NCBI GenBank assembly: GCA_027011025.1
Contig: JALVAU010000235.1
Span: 1-8,089 of the forward strand
From: Campylobacteraceae bacterium
GTDB taxonomy: Bacteria > Campylobacterota > Campylobacteria > Campylobacterales > Sulfurospirillaceae
Reading direction: 5' to 3'
DNA: 8,089 bases
Shown here: piece by piece, positions 1 to 7,381 of the stretch
Layout of the letters: each line of letters begins with the position of its first letter
Position numbering within the stretch: position 1 is the stretch's first letter
The notes under the pieces: model-generated
Seen by the model: the letters and a program-made list of their open reading frames with translations, nothing else
Told to the model about the DNA's origin: nothing
Databases searched by the model: none
Program-made: the position numbers and the translations under genes

Positions 1-1
1 T

Positions 2-166
2 AGAGCCAGGGATTGGGCAAATAGAAAAAATGATGTCTATCTCATATACCCAAAATCAAAAAGCTTTCAATCTTTGCTAGATGTTGCATTTGGGTACGAC
101 GAGAGTTTAAGAGTTCATATATTGTGCTTCGATTGTGTAAATATATCTAATAATAATTTTCTATAA
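2..166 (+). CDS. C-terminal fragment of a possible McrC-family restriction nuclease subunit (5' end outside window)
   Basis: An open frame enters from the left edge and ends at TAA 164-166, giving 54 codons. The readable tail contains ARDWANRKNDVYLIYPKS, then FGYDESLRVHILCFD near the end. McrC-family proteins (the PD-(D/E)xK nuclease partner of the McrB GTPase) typically end with a YQ-x-AYA helix, a strand of the type VxLIYPK, and a final segment of the type LxVxxFDLE. The order and spacing here fit that layout, but I judge this from memory and the catalytic D...ExK residues would lie upstream, outside the window. If correct, the protein would cut DNA as part of a McrBC-like modification-dependent restriction complex. 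The gene converges on the hemG cluster with a 17-bp gap. Coding in this frame is likely because it is open from the edge and protein-like; the family call is tentative. Confidence 0.5.
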   Translation, partial: RARDWANRKNDVYLIYPKSKSFQSLLDVAFGYDESLRVHILCFDCVNISNNNFL

Positions 167-183
167 TCCCAAGCTTCAATAAT

Positions 184-1524
184 TTAGGTTGTTTTGGCTA
201 TATATTTGGTGATTTCATTGGCTATTTTTTTGGAGTTTGCTACACAATCATTTAGCCCTACTCCGCTGTAAGCATTTGAACTAAGATATAAGCCTTTATA
301 ATTTTCTAATTTATTAAATAATTTTTTCATTCTCTCTAAGTGCCCTACCCTATAGTTTGGTATGCCTTTTTCCCATCTTTTGACATAAATTGTATCTGGA
401 TACTTATCTATGCCCATTACCTCTTTTACGCCTTTTATGGCTATCTCTTTTAGTTTGGTATCGCTTTTTAGTGCCAAGCTCGGGTCTCTTTGTCCGCCTA
501 TCATGACTCTGAGTGCTTTTTTTCCTTTTTGTGCTCTATCGATAAAGATAGAACTATCCCACAAGACACCTAAAATATCCTTTTTTGAGCTAGATGTTGT
601 CAATAATCCAAAACCATTTAAGTCATGATCCAAATCATCATACCCTAGCCCTACAACACTTATGGGTGAATACTCTATATCGTTTAGCATAACAGAAAAT
701 TCAGTGTCAATTTTATTTAAAATCTTAGCACTCTCATAAGCCGGTGTTGAGAGCACCACTATGTCAAACTTGTTGTTTTTGTCTGTGTTCAAGATATATT
801 TATCGCCATCTTGCTCCATACTCTGTATAGTTGTATCTTTTTTTATATCTATATCTAAAGAGTTTGATAAAGAGTCTATAAAAGCACTAACTCCGCCTTT
901 AAAGCTCATCAAAACTCCTCCCGGTCCGGCATCTTTCTTTTTCTTTTTAAGCATACCTTTGAAAAGTCCTCCATACTCTTTTTCTAGCTTTACAACAGCA
1001 GGAAAGGCGGAATTTACTGAGATTTTATCTGGGCTTGAGGCAAATATACCGGCAACCATTGGGTCTAAAAAGGCATCGGTCATCTCTTTGCCTACTCTTC
1101 TGTAGCCAAATGATTGTAGTGTTTCATCTTCATCATCTTTTTTTGCCGGTATCAATACTTCTGCTGCTACTCTTAGTTTCCCAAAAACAGACAAAAGAGG
1201 TGTACCCAAAAATGCACCCGGAGTCTCTGGCAGTCTATGTAAGGCATCTTTATATATAAATCTGACTCTAGCTTTATCACTGCTTCTTAGTAGTAACTCT
1301 TCACTGTTACTCTGTTTTACGAGTTCTAAAGTGTCTGGTTTGTTTGATAAAAAACCGTTGCTTCCCTCTTCAAATAAAAAGCCCTCAACTCTCTTTGTCA
1401 TCATCTTTCCACCAAGTTTTTCCTCTTTTTCAAAAAGTGTTATGTCTGCATTAGGATTTTCTTGTTTGATATAAAATGCGGTGGTAAGACCACTAATTCC
1501 ACCACCTATGATAGCTATTTTCAT
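184..1524 (-). CDS. hemG: HemY-type protoporphyrinogen/coproporphyrinogen oxidase (FAD-dependent)
   Basis: This 446-residue flavoprotein would oxidise a porphyrinogen to the porphyrin late in heme synthesis, using FAD and normally oxygen. It begins with a Rossmann dinucleotide fold: GGGISG at residues 7-12, then acidic FEKE at 31-34 and LGGKM at 37-41. The family block DPMVAGIFASSP lies at 154-165, and the C-terminal FAD-contacting block GVGLNDCVANSKK at 421-433. Length matches the roughly 450-470 residues usual for HemY/PPO proteins. It is unrelated to the flavodoxin-like HemG of E. coli and to HemJ. I chose ATG at 1524 rather than the in-frame ATG at 1554: the shorter start places the first beta strand (MKIAIIGGG) at the N-terminus, has AAGGAAAGAG just upstream, and overlaps the rarA stop as ATGA. 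A lysine run (KKKKK, 193-197) marks a probable surface loop. Whether the substrate is protoporphyrinogen IX or coproporphyrinogen III cannot be read from sequence. It is the last gene of the cluster. Confidence 0.9.
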   Translation of the reverse strand: MKIAIIGGGISGLTTAFYIKQENPNADITLFEKEEKLGGKMMTKRVEGFLFEEGSNGFLSNKPDTLELVKQSNSEELLLRSSDKARVRFIYKDALHRLPETPGAFLGTPLLSVFGKLRVAAEVLIPAKKDDEDETLQSFGYRRVGKEMTDAFLDPMVAGIFASSPDKISVNSAFPAVVKLEKEYGGLFKGMLKKKKKDAGPGGVLMSFKGGVSAFIDSLSNSLDIDIKKDTTIQSMEQDGDKYILNTDKNNKFDIVVLSTPAYESAKILNKIDTEFSVMLNDIEYSPISVVGLGYDDLDHDLNGFGLLTTSSSKKDILGVLWDSSIFIDRAQKGKKALRVMIGGQRDPSLALKSDTKLKEIAIKGVKEVMGIDKYPDTIYVKRWEKGIPNYRVGHLERMKKLFNKLENYKGLYLSSNAYSGVGLNDCVANSKKIANEITKYIAKTT

Positions 1525-2717
1525 CTCTCTTTCCTTTTTATCTTTCCAAGCCACTCATCAAGGGTTTTTTCATATCCAATATGTCGGCTGTCGTAAAAAT
1601 TTAGTTCATTTTCTAGATATTTTTGCTCTACCCACCCACCAAAATTGTGTGGATATTTATACTGTTTTGATCCAAGTTTGGTTAAGTGTGTCGGAATAGC
1701 AAGTTTTTTTTCATTTTGTACATACTCTTGTGCTTTGTTTATTGCTAAATATGAACTGTTTGATTTTGGACAACAGCTCAAATATATCAGGGTTTGAGAG
1801 AGTATAATTCTAGCTTCGGGGAAACCTATGATGCTAACACTTTGCAAGCAACTATTTGCAAGGGTTAGGGCATTTGGATTTGCATTGCCTATATCTTCGC
1901 TTGCTAGGACAAGTAGCCTTCTGGCTATAAAATCTGCACTCTCTCCGCCATCAATTAGCCTTGCTAGATAGTATAGACCAGCATCGACATCACTGCCTCT
2001 TATACTTTTTATCATCGCGCTTATGAGATCAAAATGGCTCTTTTGTGAACTAACTCCGTCTTTTAGTGCATTTGGTCTTAAGAGTTTTAAGGTCTCTAAC
2101 TCTACGCCTTTGTTATCCACTTTTAGGGCATACTCTAAAAGATTTAACATAGATCTTACATCCCCGCAGGAGCTGGTGATTAGATACTCTTGTGCCTCTT
2201 TTGTTATCTCAAATTTTATCTCTGTTTTGACTCGTTTTAAAACAACTTCCAAATCCGAGTCATCTAACGGAAAAAATTCAAAGAGCATAGAGCGGGAGCG
2301 AATCCCGCTTGTCAATGTAAAATATGGATTTTCCGTAGAAGCACCTATGATGATAGCCTCTCTGTTTTCCATAGGCAATAAAAGAGTCTCTTGCTGTGTT
2401 TTTGAGAGCCTGTGAACCTCATCAATAAAAAGCAGTGGTTTTGCCAATGCATTTTTATGTTTAGCAAGTATCTTTCTAATCTCCTCTACTTTGAGATTGG
2501 TAGCATCTAGTTCAAAAAAAGGTAATTCCATCTTGTTTGCAACTATTTTTGCTAGAGTGGTTTTGCCAACACCTGCTGGACCAAAAAATATAGAGTGGGA
2601 TATGCTCTTTTTCTCCAAAAGTTTTCTAAAGGGCATACCCTCTGAGCATAGATGTCTCTGACCGCACAAACCTTCTATGTTTTGAGGTCTAAATTTTAGT
2701 GCTAGATTTTCTATCAA
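1521..2717 (-). CDS. rarA: Replication-associated recombination protein A (RarA/MgsA), AAA+ ATPase
   Basis: RarA is a tetrameric clamp-loader-like AAA+ ATPase that acts at stalled replication forks and DNA ends and interacts with single-strand binding protein. The 398 residues show Walker A GPAGVGKT at 46-53, Walker B LLFIDE at 95-100 followed by VHRLSK, sensor 1 GASTENPYF at 125-133, the arginine-finger region SRS at 141-143, and a sensor 2-like GDVR at 185-188. The C-terminal MgsA-type region carries GGESADFIARRL (257-268), ASEDIGNANP (272-281) and YPHNFGGWV (355-363). DnaX or RuvB are excluded by this C-terminal half. The start is TTG at 2717: the frame is closed by TAG at 2745-2747 and there is no ATG or GTG between, while the product then begins MIENLALKFRP, as expected for the family. 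The start lies 29 nt inside rluB, and the TGA stop overlaps the hemG ATG, so coupling to both neighbours is likely. An A8 run near residues 336-338 does not disrupt the frame. Confidence 0.94.
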   Translation of the reverse strand: MIENLALKFRPQNIEGLCGQRHLCSEGMPFRKLLEKKSISHSIFFGPAGVGKTTLAKIVANKMELPFFELDATNLKVEEIRKILAKHKNALAKPLLFIDEVHRLSKTQQETLLLPMENREAIIIGASTENPYFTLTSGIRSRSMLFEFFPLDDSDLEVVLKRVKTEIKFEITKEAQEYLITSSCGDVRSMLNLLEYALKVDNKGVELETLKLLRPNALKDGVSSQKSHFDLISAMIKSIRGSDVDAGLYYLARLIDGGESADFIARRLLVLASEDIGNANPNALTLANSCLQSVSIIGFPEARIILSQTLIYLSCCPKSNSSYLAINKAQEYVQNEKKLAIPTHLTKLGSKQYKYPHNFGGWVEQKYLENELNFYDSRHIGYEKTLDEWLGKIKRKER

Positions 2718-3495
2718 GCTTTGCTTTCTCTTTTTTACTGTACTCTAAATAGTCTCTAAGAGCATCATACTCTGTGTTTGTCAAAAATCGGTGTTTCCCC
2801 GGTTTTAACATATCGAGATCTATCTTGCCATAGCTTACCCTTTTTAGACCCACCACATCTGCATCAAAATATCCAAAAAATCTTCTTAACTCTCTATTTT
2901 TCCCCTCATTTATGGTTACTTTTATGGTTGAGTAGCTTGGTCTATTTTTTATGATACGATACTCTACAAATGGTGCAAACTCCATAGAGCGAACTCTGCT
3001 TTGTTCATGCCCTCCTCTGCTTGCATCCTCAAGATATAGACCCTCTTGCATAGCATTTTCCATAGCTTTTGTAACAGGTCCCTTAATCTTTACATAATAG
3101 ACTCTTTCAAGATCGCCATGCATCAAAGCAGAGACTATATCTGCTGCATCACTAAGCAGAAGAAGCCCTTCACTGGTAAAATCGAGCCTGCCTACACTCA
3201 TAAAATGTGAAAATTTTGAAGGAAGAGTATCATATATAGTTTTTCTGCCTCTGTCATCTTTTTTGCTGACTAATTCACCTTTTTGTTTATGATAGACTAT
3301 GACTGAGTATTTGCTCTTTTTGTAGAGTGTTCTATCTTTTATCTTTATCTTGTTTTCATAAGTCACTTTTGTTGCAAGATCTGTTACTATCTCTCCATCT
3401 ACGCTGACCAAACCATCAGCAATCAGCTTGTCTGCCTCTCGTCTTGAGTGTCTAGTGTTGTGAGAAATCATCTTGTTTAGTCTGATAGGAGTCAT
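2689..3495 (-). CDS. rluB: RluB/RluE/RluF-family rRNA pseudouridine synthase
   Basis: This enzyme would isomerise a uridine to pseudouridine in 23S rRNA, probably in the peptidyl-transferase region as RluB does. The 268 residues comprise an S4 RNA-binding domain at about 3-50 (RLNKMISHNTRHSRREADKL at 5-24, DGLVSVDG at 27-34) and a catalytic domain with VGRLDFTSEGLLLL at 101-114. D105 is the expected nucleophilic aspartate. NEGKNRELRRFF at 196-207 is the RluB/E/F/RsuA signature. RsuA (16S) belongs to the same superfamily and is the main alternative. I favour RluB because of its S4 domain, its length, and my recollection of an rluB homologue next to rnj in Campylobacter. The C-terminus is lysine-rich (YSKKEKAKLDRKSS). 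The ATG shares its A with the kdsD stop (TAATG); AGG of GCAGGT sits 9 nt upstream. The last 29 nt also carry the start of rarA. Confidence 0.9.
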   Translation of the reverse strand: MTPIRLNKMISHNTRHSRREADKLIADGLVSVDGEIVTDLATKVTYENKIKIKDRTLYKKSKYSVIVYHKQKGELVSKKDDRGRKTIYDTLPSKFSHFMSVGRLDFTSEGLLLLSDAADIVSALMHGDLERVYYVKIKGPVTKAMENAMQEGLYLEDASRGGHEQSRVRSMEFAPFVEYRIIKNRPSYSTIKVTINEGKNRELRRFFGYFDADVVGLKRVSYGKIDLDMLKPGKHRFLTNTEYDALRDYLEYSKKEKAKLDRKSSTKI

Positions 3496-4460
3496 TATTT
3501 TATACCTGCTTCTATCAAATCGTGAATATGAAGTACCCCTGATACCCTCTTCTTTTCATCTACGATTGCTATGAGTTGTATCTTATGTTTTTCTACAAAT
3601 GCCAGTGCATCACTTGCTAGCAAATCATCACCCATAAGAACTTTTGGGTTTTTTGAAGCAAAATCTATCGCTTTTTTCTCCATAGAGAAGTCCTCTCTCA
3701 TGACTGCCCTTCTAAGATCTCCATCACTGAGGATTGCTAAGAGTCTATGTTCGCTATCCTCTATAAGTACATTTCCGAGCATCCCTTCACTTATAGCTAC
3801 TATCGCCTCTTTGAGGGTTGCAGAGCTATCTACTAGAGGTAGATTTTGCGTATGCATCAAATCTCTTACTTTTATGAAAAGTCTCTTTCCTAAACTTCCT
3901 CCCGGATGAAATGAGGCAAAATCCTCTTTTTGAAAATTTTTCTTTTTCATCAAACATACTGCAAGGGCATCTCCAACAGCTAGAGTTAAAGTCGTAGAGG
4001 TTGTAGGTGCCGCATCAAGAGGGCATGCCTCTTTCGTAACATCTATTGACAAAAACAGATCACCATATCTACCAAGCGATGAATCTCTTTTTCTTGCCAT
4101 TGCTATCAATGGTATATCAAATCTTTTTATATGAGGAAGTATCTTTATAAGCTCTTCACTCTCTCCGCTGAAACTTATAGCCAAGACTGCATCATCTTTT
4201 CCTATCATTCCTAAATCACCATGAAGTGCTTCTGTAGGATGTATAAAAAAACTACTCGTTCCTGTACTAGCCATGGTTGCTGCTATTTTTGCACCTATCA
4301 AGCCACTTTTTCCAACACCTGTTATGATGAGTTTTCCCTTTATGCCGGCTATTAACTCTACTGCCTTATTCATGTCATCATCTATCTTTTCGAGAGCATT
4401 AAGCAACTCTTTTGCTTCTAGCCTCAACACATCTCTTGCTATCTCTTTAAAATCTTGCAT
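3495..4460 (-). CDS. kdsD: D-arabinose 5-phosphate isomerase (KdsD/KpsF/GutQ family)
   Basis: The enzyme interconverts D-ribulose 5-phosphate and D-arabinose 5-phosphate, the first committed step toward KDO for lipopolysaccharide or capsule. The 321 residues hold an N-terminal SIS sugar-isomerase domain (about 35-170) and two CBS domains (about 200-320). Residues corresponding to the described E. coli KdsD active site are all present at a constant offset of -8: K51 in GVGKSG, H80 in ALHGDLG, E103 in SGESEE, E144 in TKEACP and H185 in SFHPGGSLG. The CBS half includes VRDLMHT (198-204) and LSDGDLRRA (244-252). No capsule genes are nearby, so a general role in LPS KDO synthesis is likelier than a capsule-specific KpsF. 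The start ATG lies 10 bp after the rnj stop. The ribosome-binding sequence TAAAAGG includes that stop codon, so ribosomes ending rnj would terminate on the kdsD initiation site. Confidence 0.94.
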   Translation of the reverse strand: MQDFKEIARDVLRLEAKELLNALEKIDDDMNKAVELIAGIKGKLIITGVGKSGLIGAKIAATMASTGTSSFFIHPTEALHGDLGMIGKDDAVLAISFSGESEELIKILPHIKRFDIPLIAMARKRDSSLGRYGDLFLSIDVTKEACPLDAAPTTSTTLTLAVGDALAVCLMKKKNFQKEDFASFHPGGSLGKRLFIKVRDLMHTQNLPLVDSSATLKEAIVAISEGMLGNVLIEDSEHRLLAILSDGDLRRAVMREDFSMEKKAIDFASKNPKVLMGDDLLASDALAFVEKHKIQLIAIVDEKKRVSGVLHIHDLIEAGIK

Positions 4461-4470
4461 TTTTTGCCTT

Positions 4471-6399
4471 TTACATCATAAATATTGTAGGAACGATAGT
4501 CGGATATTTTTTCATCTTTCTATATATATGTTTTCTAAGAACTTGTCTTAGTTCATTTTCGAGTGCTTTTTTATTTTGAAATAGCTCTTTTTTTGCATTT
4601 ACGGTAAATTGATCTATGACACCCTCCATCTCTTGAGAAAATTTTCTATCATCTTTGTCTGAAACCAAACCATAGCTTACAACTCTTGGTTTGCTTGCAA
4701 GTTTTTGCTCATTTATATTTACCTGAGCAACAACCATAACAAGACCCGAGTCGGCCATCTTTTGCCTGTCAATTACAACATCATTTGCTATTTTTTCATT
4801 TGCTTGGTTATCTACAAATACTTTTCCTGTCTTAACGGATTTTACTTTTTTGATATACTTTGGGCAGACTTCTATCTGGTCGCCATCACTCATAAGCAGG
4901 ATATTTCTTGGAGGAATTCCACATTTTAGGGCTGTCTCTTTATGCCTTGAGATGTGATTAAACTCTCCATGAACAGGTAAGAAAAATTTTGGTTTTACAA
5001 GTCTAAGGATAAGCTTTTGTTCTTCTTGGGCTGCATGACCGCTTACATGTATCTCACTAAAATCTTGATAAGCTACACTAGCCCCGCTTTTTATTAAAAA
5101 GTTTAGCACTTTAGATACACTGCCTTCATTTCCGGGAATTGCTTTGGCAGAGATTATGATTTGGTCACTAGTTTTTATCTTTATGTGTCTATGTTCATCT
5201 GTTGCCATTCTATAGAGTGCAGCCATAGTTTCACCCTGTGAGCCGGTAGTAACTATTAGAACCTCTTTGTCATTGTGTTTATTTACTTCGTGTGGATCTA
5301 TAAAAATACTTTTATCTAAATCTATATATCCTAAATCTATGGCGGTAAAAAGGTTTCTTTCCATGGATCTGCCTATGACACAGACTTTTCTATTATGTTT
5401 AAGCCCATAGCTGATAGCTTGATACACTCTATGGATATTTGAGGAGAAAGTTGACATTATTACCCTACCCTTTGATTTTGAAAATATATAATCAAAAGTT
5501 TTACCTACGGTACTTTCACTTCTTGTGATGCCCTCTTTATGTGAATTTGTACTGTCGCTTAAGAGGCAAAGTACACCTTTTTCTCCATACTCGGCAAACC
5601 TGTTGAGGTCTGTAACATATCCATCGATTGGAGTATGATCTATCTTAAAATCTCCTGTATGTATTATAGTTCCTGCATCTGTTGTTATCGCTAGCGAGGA
5701 AGCATCTATGATGGAGTGTGTGATATGCATCCACTCTACTTTTATATCCCCAATCTTATATACCTTTCTTTTTTGCACAGGTCTGAAGAGTTTTCTATAC
5801 TGTTTTAAGCCATGCTCTTCAAATTTATTGGATAACATTCCAAGTGGTAAAGGGGTGGCATATATTGGGAATTGCATCTCTTTAAACAGATATGCAACAG
5901 CTCCGATATGATCTTCGTGAGCATGTGTGATGACGATAGCTTTTATCTTCTTTTTTATCTGCCTAAGATATGTAAAATCTGGAATCAATATATCAACACC
6001 GTGCATATCGTCAGTCGGAAAACTCATGCCGACATCGACTATGATAGCACTTGTATCTGTCTCTATGACGGTGATATTTCCACCTATTTCACCAAGACCG
6101 CCTAGGGGAGTAATTCTTACTTTCGCATTTGTATTTTGATTTATAAGATTGAATTTTTGTAGTATATCTTTGTGAATCTTATGATTTGCATCAATGGCAA
6201 TTTTCATATCTTTTTGCCATTTTTCACTGCCTTCTAAGACACTAGGCTGGTTTTTTGCACTTTTTCTTTTTCTGTTTTGCCTGTTTGGGTTTGGTTTTTT
6301 ACTCTGCCTTTGCGGGCTTTTTGTCGTATTTGTACTACTGTTTTGTACTTTTTGGTTTGCTGGCTTTTTGCTAGCTACTTCTGTTTTGTTGTCTTGCAT
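4471..6399 (-). CDS. rnj: Ribonuclease J with long basic N-terminal extension
   Basis: RNase J is a zinc-dependent metallo-beta-lactamase/beta-CASP nuclease with 5'-3' exonuclease and endonuclease activity. It dominates mRNA decay in bacteria lacking RNase E, including H. pylori, where it pairs with the helicase RhpA. The 642 residues comprise a low-complexity extension (1-93), rich in K, Q, N and S with RKRKSAKN at 43-50; the lactamase domain with GGLGEIGGN (100-108), metal ligands HAHEDH (159-164) and HTGDFKID (247-254); the beta-CASP region with SDSTN (281-285), STFSSNIHR (316-324) and TTGSQGE (384-390); and the return to the lactamase fold with VSGHA (452-456) and PVHGEF (475-480). A C-terminal domain follows. 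All catalytic motifs are intact, and the body without the extension is close to the usual 550 residues. The ATG at 6399 has AAGG about 8 nt upstream. It follows rsmA by 24 bp. A later start (M65) is possible but would remove the extension seen in related bacteria. Confidence 0.95.
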   Translation of the reverse strand: MQDNKTEVASKKPANQKVQNSSTNTTKSPQRQSKKPNPNRQNRKRKSAKNQPSVLEGSEKWQKDMKIAIDANHKIHKDILQKFNLINQNTNAKVRITPLGGLGEIGGNITVIETDTSAIIVDVGMSFPTDDMHGVDILIPDFTYLRQIKKKIKAIVITHAHEDHIGAVAYLFKEMQFPIYATPLPLGMLSNKFEEHGLKQYRKLFRPVQKRKVYKIGDIKVEWMHITHSIIDASSLAITTDAGTIIHTGDFKIDHTPIDGYVTDLNRFAEYGEKGVLCLLSDSTNSHKEGITRSESTVGKTFDYIFSKSKGRVIMSTFSSNIHRVYQAISYGLKHNRKVCVIGRSMERNLFTAIDLGYIDLDKSIFIDPHEVNKHNDKEVLIVTTGSQGETMAALYRMATDEHRHIKIKTSDQIIISAKAIPGNEGSVSKVLNFLIKSGASVAYQDFSEIHVSGHAAQEEQKLILRLVKPKFFLPVHGEFNHISRHKETALKCGIPPRNILLMSDGDQIEVCPKYIKKVKSVKTGKVFVDNQANEKIANDVVIDRQKMADSGLVMVVAQVNINEQKLASKPRVVSYGLVSDKDDRKFSQEMEGVIDQFTVNAKKELFQNKKALENELRQVLRKHIYRKMKKYPTIVPTIFMM

Positions 6400-6423
6400 T
6401 TTTTTACCTTAATCTAGAAAAGA

Positions 6424-7239
6424 CTATTTTTGAAAAATCTTTTCATATAAATTAAGATGATTTTCGACGCTTAATTCATGAGGTCTTACATTTTCTGCTA
6501 TCTCCATGGAGTGTAGTAGTTTTTTTGCAAATTCCTTATTGTAAATTGAAGATATATTTCTTACCCAAGTTTTTCTTGGGCTTGAAAAAGATACCCTTAG
6601 ATACTTTTTAAATCCAATAAAATCCTGAATAGTCTTAAACAAGGGGTTAGTACCGTGTATAAATTCTCTTTTTTTTACAATTCTTAAAATAGATGAAGTT
6701 ACTTTTGGTGCCGGCTCAAAAGAGCTTGAAGGCACATCAAAAAGTAGTTTTACATCTGCTATACTTTGAGTGAGTATTGATAAAGAGCCAAACTCTTTGA
6801 CTTTTGGATTGGATGAAAATTTTAGAGCAACCTCTTTTTGAATCATCACCACCATAGAGTTACATTTCTTATCTTCTAGTGCTTCAAGAATGATTTTAGT
6901 TGCAATATAGTATGGTAAATTCGCAACCAAATCATAAGGTTCATCTTCTAATGAGCCTTTTTCAAGAGACTCTAAAACATCACACTCTTCTAACTTGAAA
7001 TCACCTTTTTTTATCTCTTTATCAAATTTTTCTCTCAAATGAACGCATAAGTCTCTATCGACCTCGTAAGCTCTTAAAGGCTTTACCTCCAAGAGCATTT
7101 GCGTTAAATCACCTAAGCCAGGTCCAATTTCTACAAGTTTTCTAGTAGATTTGGGCATCGATTGGATGATTTTATTCAGTATCGCAGTATCCTTTAAAAA
7201 ATTTTGACCAAATCTCTTTTTAGCCTCAATCTTTGCCAT
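6424..7239 (-). CDS. rsmA: 16S rRNA (adenine(1518)-N6/adenine(1519)-N6)-dimethyltransferase RsmA (KsgA)
   Basis: RsmA/KsgA dimethylates two adjacent adenosines in the 3' terminal hairpin of 16S rRNA during late 30S assembly; its loss gives kasugamycin resistance. The 271 residues match the family length. Motifs in order: KKRFGQNFL (7-15) at the N-terminus; SAM-binding EIGPGLGDLT (37-46); acidic motif II in YEVDRD (58-63); CDVLE (86-90); catalytic NLPYYIATKII (108-118); MIQKEVA (132-138); and the C-terminal substrate domain with SSFEPAPKVTSS (172-183). The NLPY tetrad marks an N6-adenine dimethyltransferase. Chromosomal context beside rnj and kdsD excludes an Erm resistance enzyme. The ATG at 7239 is the first gene of the minus-strand cluster; upstream is AAAAGGCGGA, a modest ribosome-binding site. 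An A8 run encodes part of VKKRE (188-192). Confidence 0.95.
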   Translation of the reverse strand: MAKIEAKKRFGQNFLKDTAILNKIIQSMPKSTRKLVEIGPGLGDLTQMLLEVKPLRAYEVDRDLCVHLREKFDKEIKKGDFKLEECDVLESLEKGSLEDEPYDLVANLPYYIATKIILEALEDKKCNSMVVMIQKEVALKFSSNPKVKEFGSLSILTQSIADVKLLFDVPSSSFEPAPKVTSSILRIVKKREFIHGTNPLFKTIQDFIGFKKYLRVSFSSPRKTWVRNISSIYNKEFAKKLLHSMEIAENVRPHELSVENHLNLYEKIFQK

Positions 7240-7262
7240 ATAAAGTTCCGCCTTTTAATTTA

Positions 7263-7275
7263 GAGGTCTATTTTA
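7263..7275 (-). promoter_or_regulatory. Candidate -10 region for the rsmA-led operon
   Basis: On the minus strand TAAAAT (7275 down to 7270) lies in an A/T-rich stretch, which would put transcription start near 7263 and give a leader of about 24 nt before the rsmA ATG. There is no convincing -35 box at the expected distance; Campylobacterota housekeeping promoters often lack one. The AT-rich context makes chance matches common, so this is only a candidate. Confidence 0.3.
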
Positions 7276-7340
7276 TCTTTTATTTACTTACAGCCTCATT
7301 AGAGAGATAATTGATAAGCCTTTATGAGAAGATTGTATAG

Positions 7341-7352
7341 TTAAGTACTTAA
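7341..7352. promoter_or_regulatory. Perfect 12-bp palindrome TTAAGTACTTAA, possible operator
   Basis: TTAAGTACTTAA is its own reverse complement and ends 6 bp before the ogt -10 hexamer, centred near -25 of the predicted start. A dimeric regulator bound here would block RNA polymerase. I know of no regulator in this group with this exact site, and short AT-rich palindromes can occur by chance. Function is inferred from position only. Confidence 0.3.
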
Positions 7353-7355
7353 TTA

Positions 7356-7364
7356 TGCTACAAT
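7356..7364 (+). promoter_or_regulatory. Extended -10 promoter element of ogt
   Basis: TGC TACAAT fits an extended -10 (TGn plus a TATAAT-like hexamer at 7359-7364). Transcription would begin near 7371 and give a leader of about 25 nt before the TTG start of ogt. TTGTAT at 7333-7338 is the nearest -35-like hexamer, but the 20-bp spacer is too long, so the promoter would rely on the extended -10. Confidence 0.5.
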
Positions 7365-7381
7365 ATTCCCACAAATGCTAT

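Noticed and set aside
167..183. Shared terminator between the convergent genes at the left edge
   Set aside because: The 17-bp gap and its flanks contain only AAGCTT as a short palindrome and no stem followed by a T run on either strand.
761..1105. Plus-strand open frames opposite hemG, rarA, kdsD and rnj
   Set aside because: They are antisense to genes with full family motifs, are rich in F, S and L as expected of antisense AT-rich coding DNA, and show no recognisable domain.
1525..1554. Longer hemG start (ATG at 1554, adding MAWKDKKERE)
   Set aside because: The ten extra residues are highly charged and would precede the beta strand that normally begins this fold. The ATG at 1524 has a better ribosome-binding site and the ATGA overlap.
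6669..6676. A8 tract in rsmA (minus strand) as a phase-variable site; a similar A8 at 1704-1711 in rarA
   Set aside because: Runs of eight A are common in AT-rich genomes, encode ordinary lysines here, and lie in housekeeping genes whose frames are intact.
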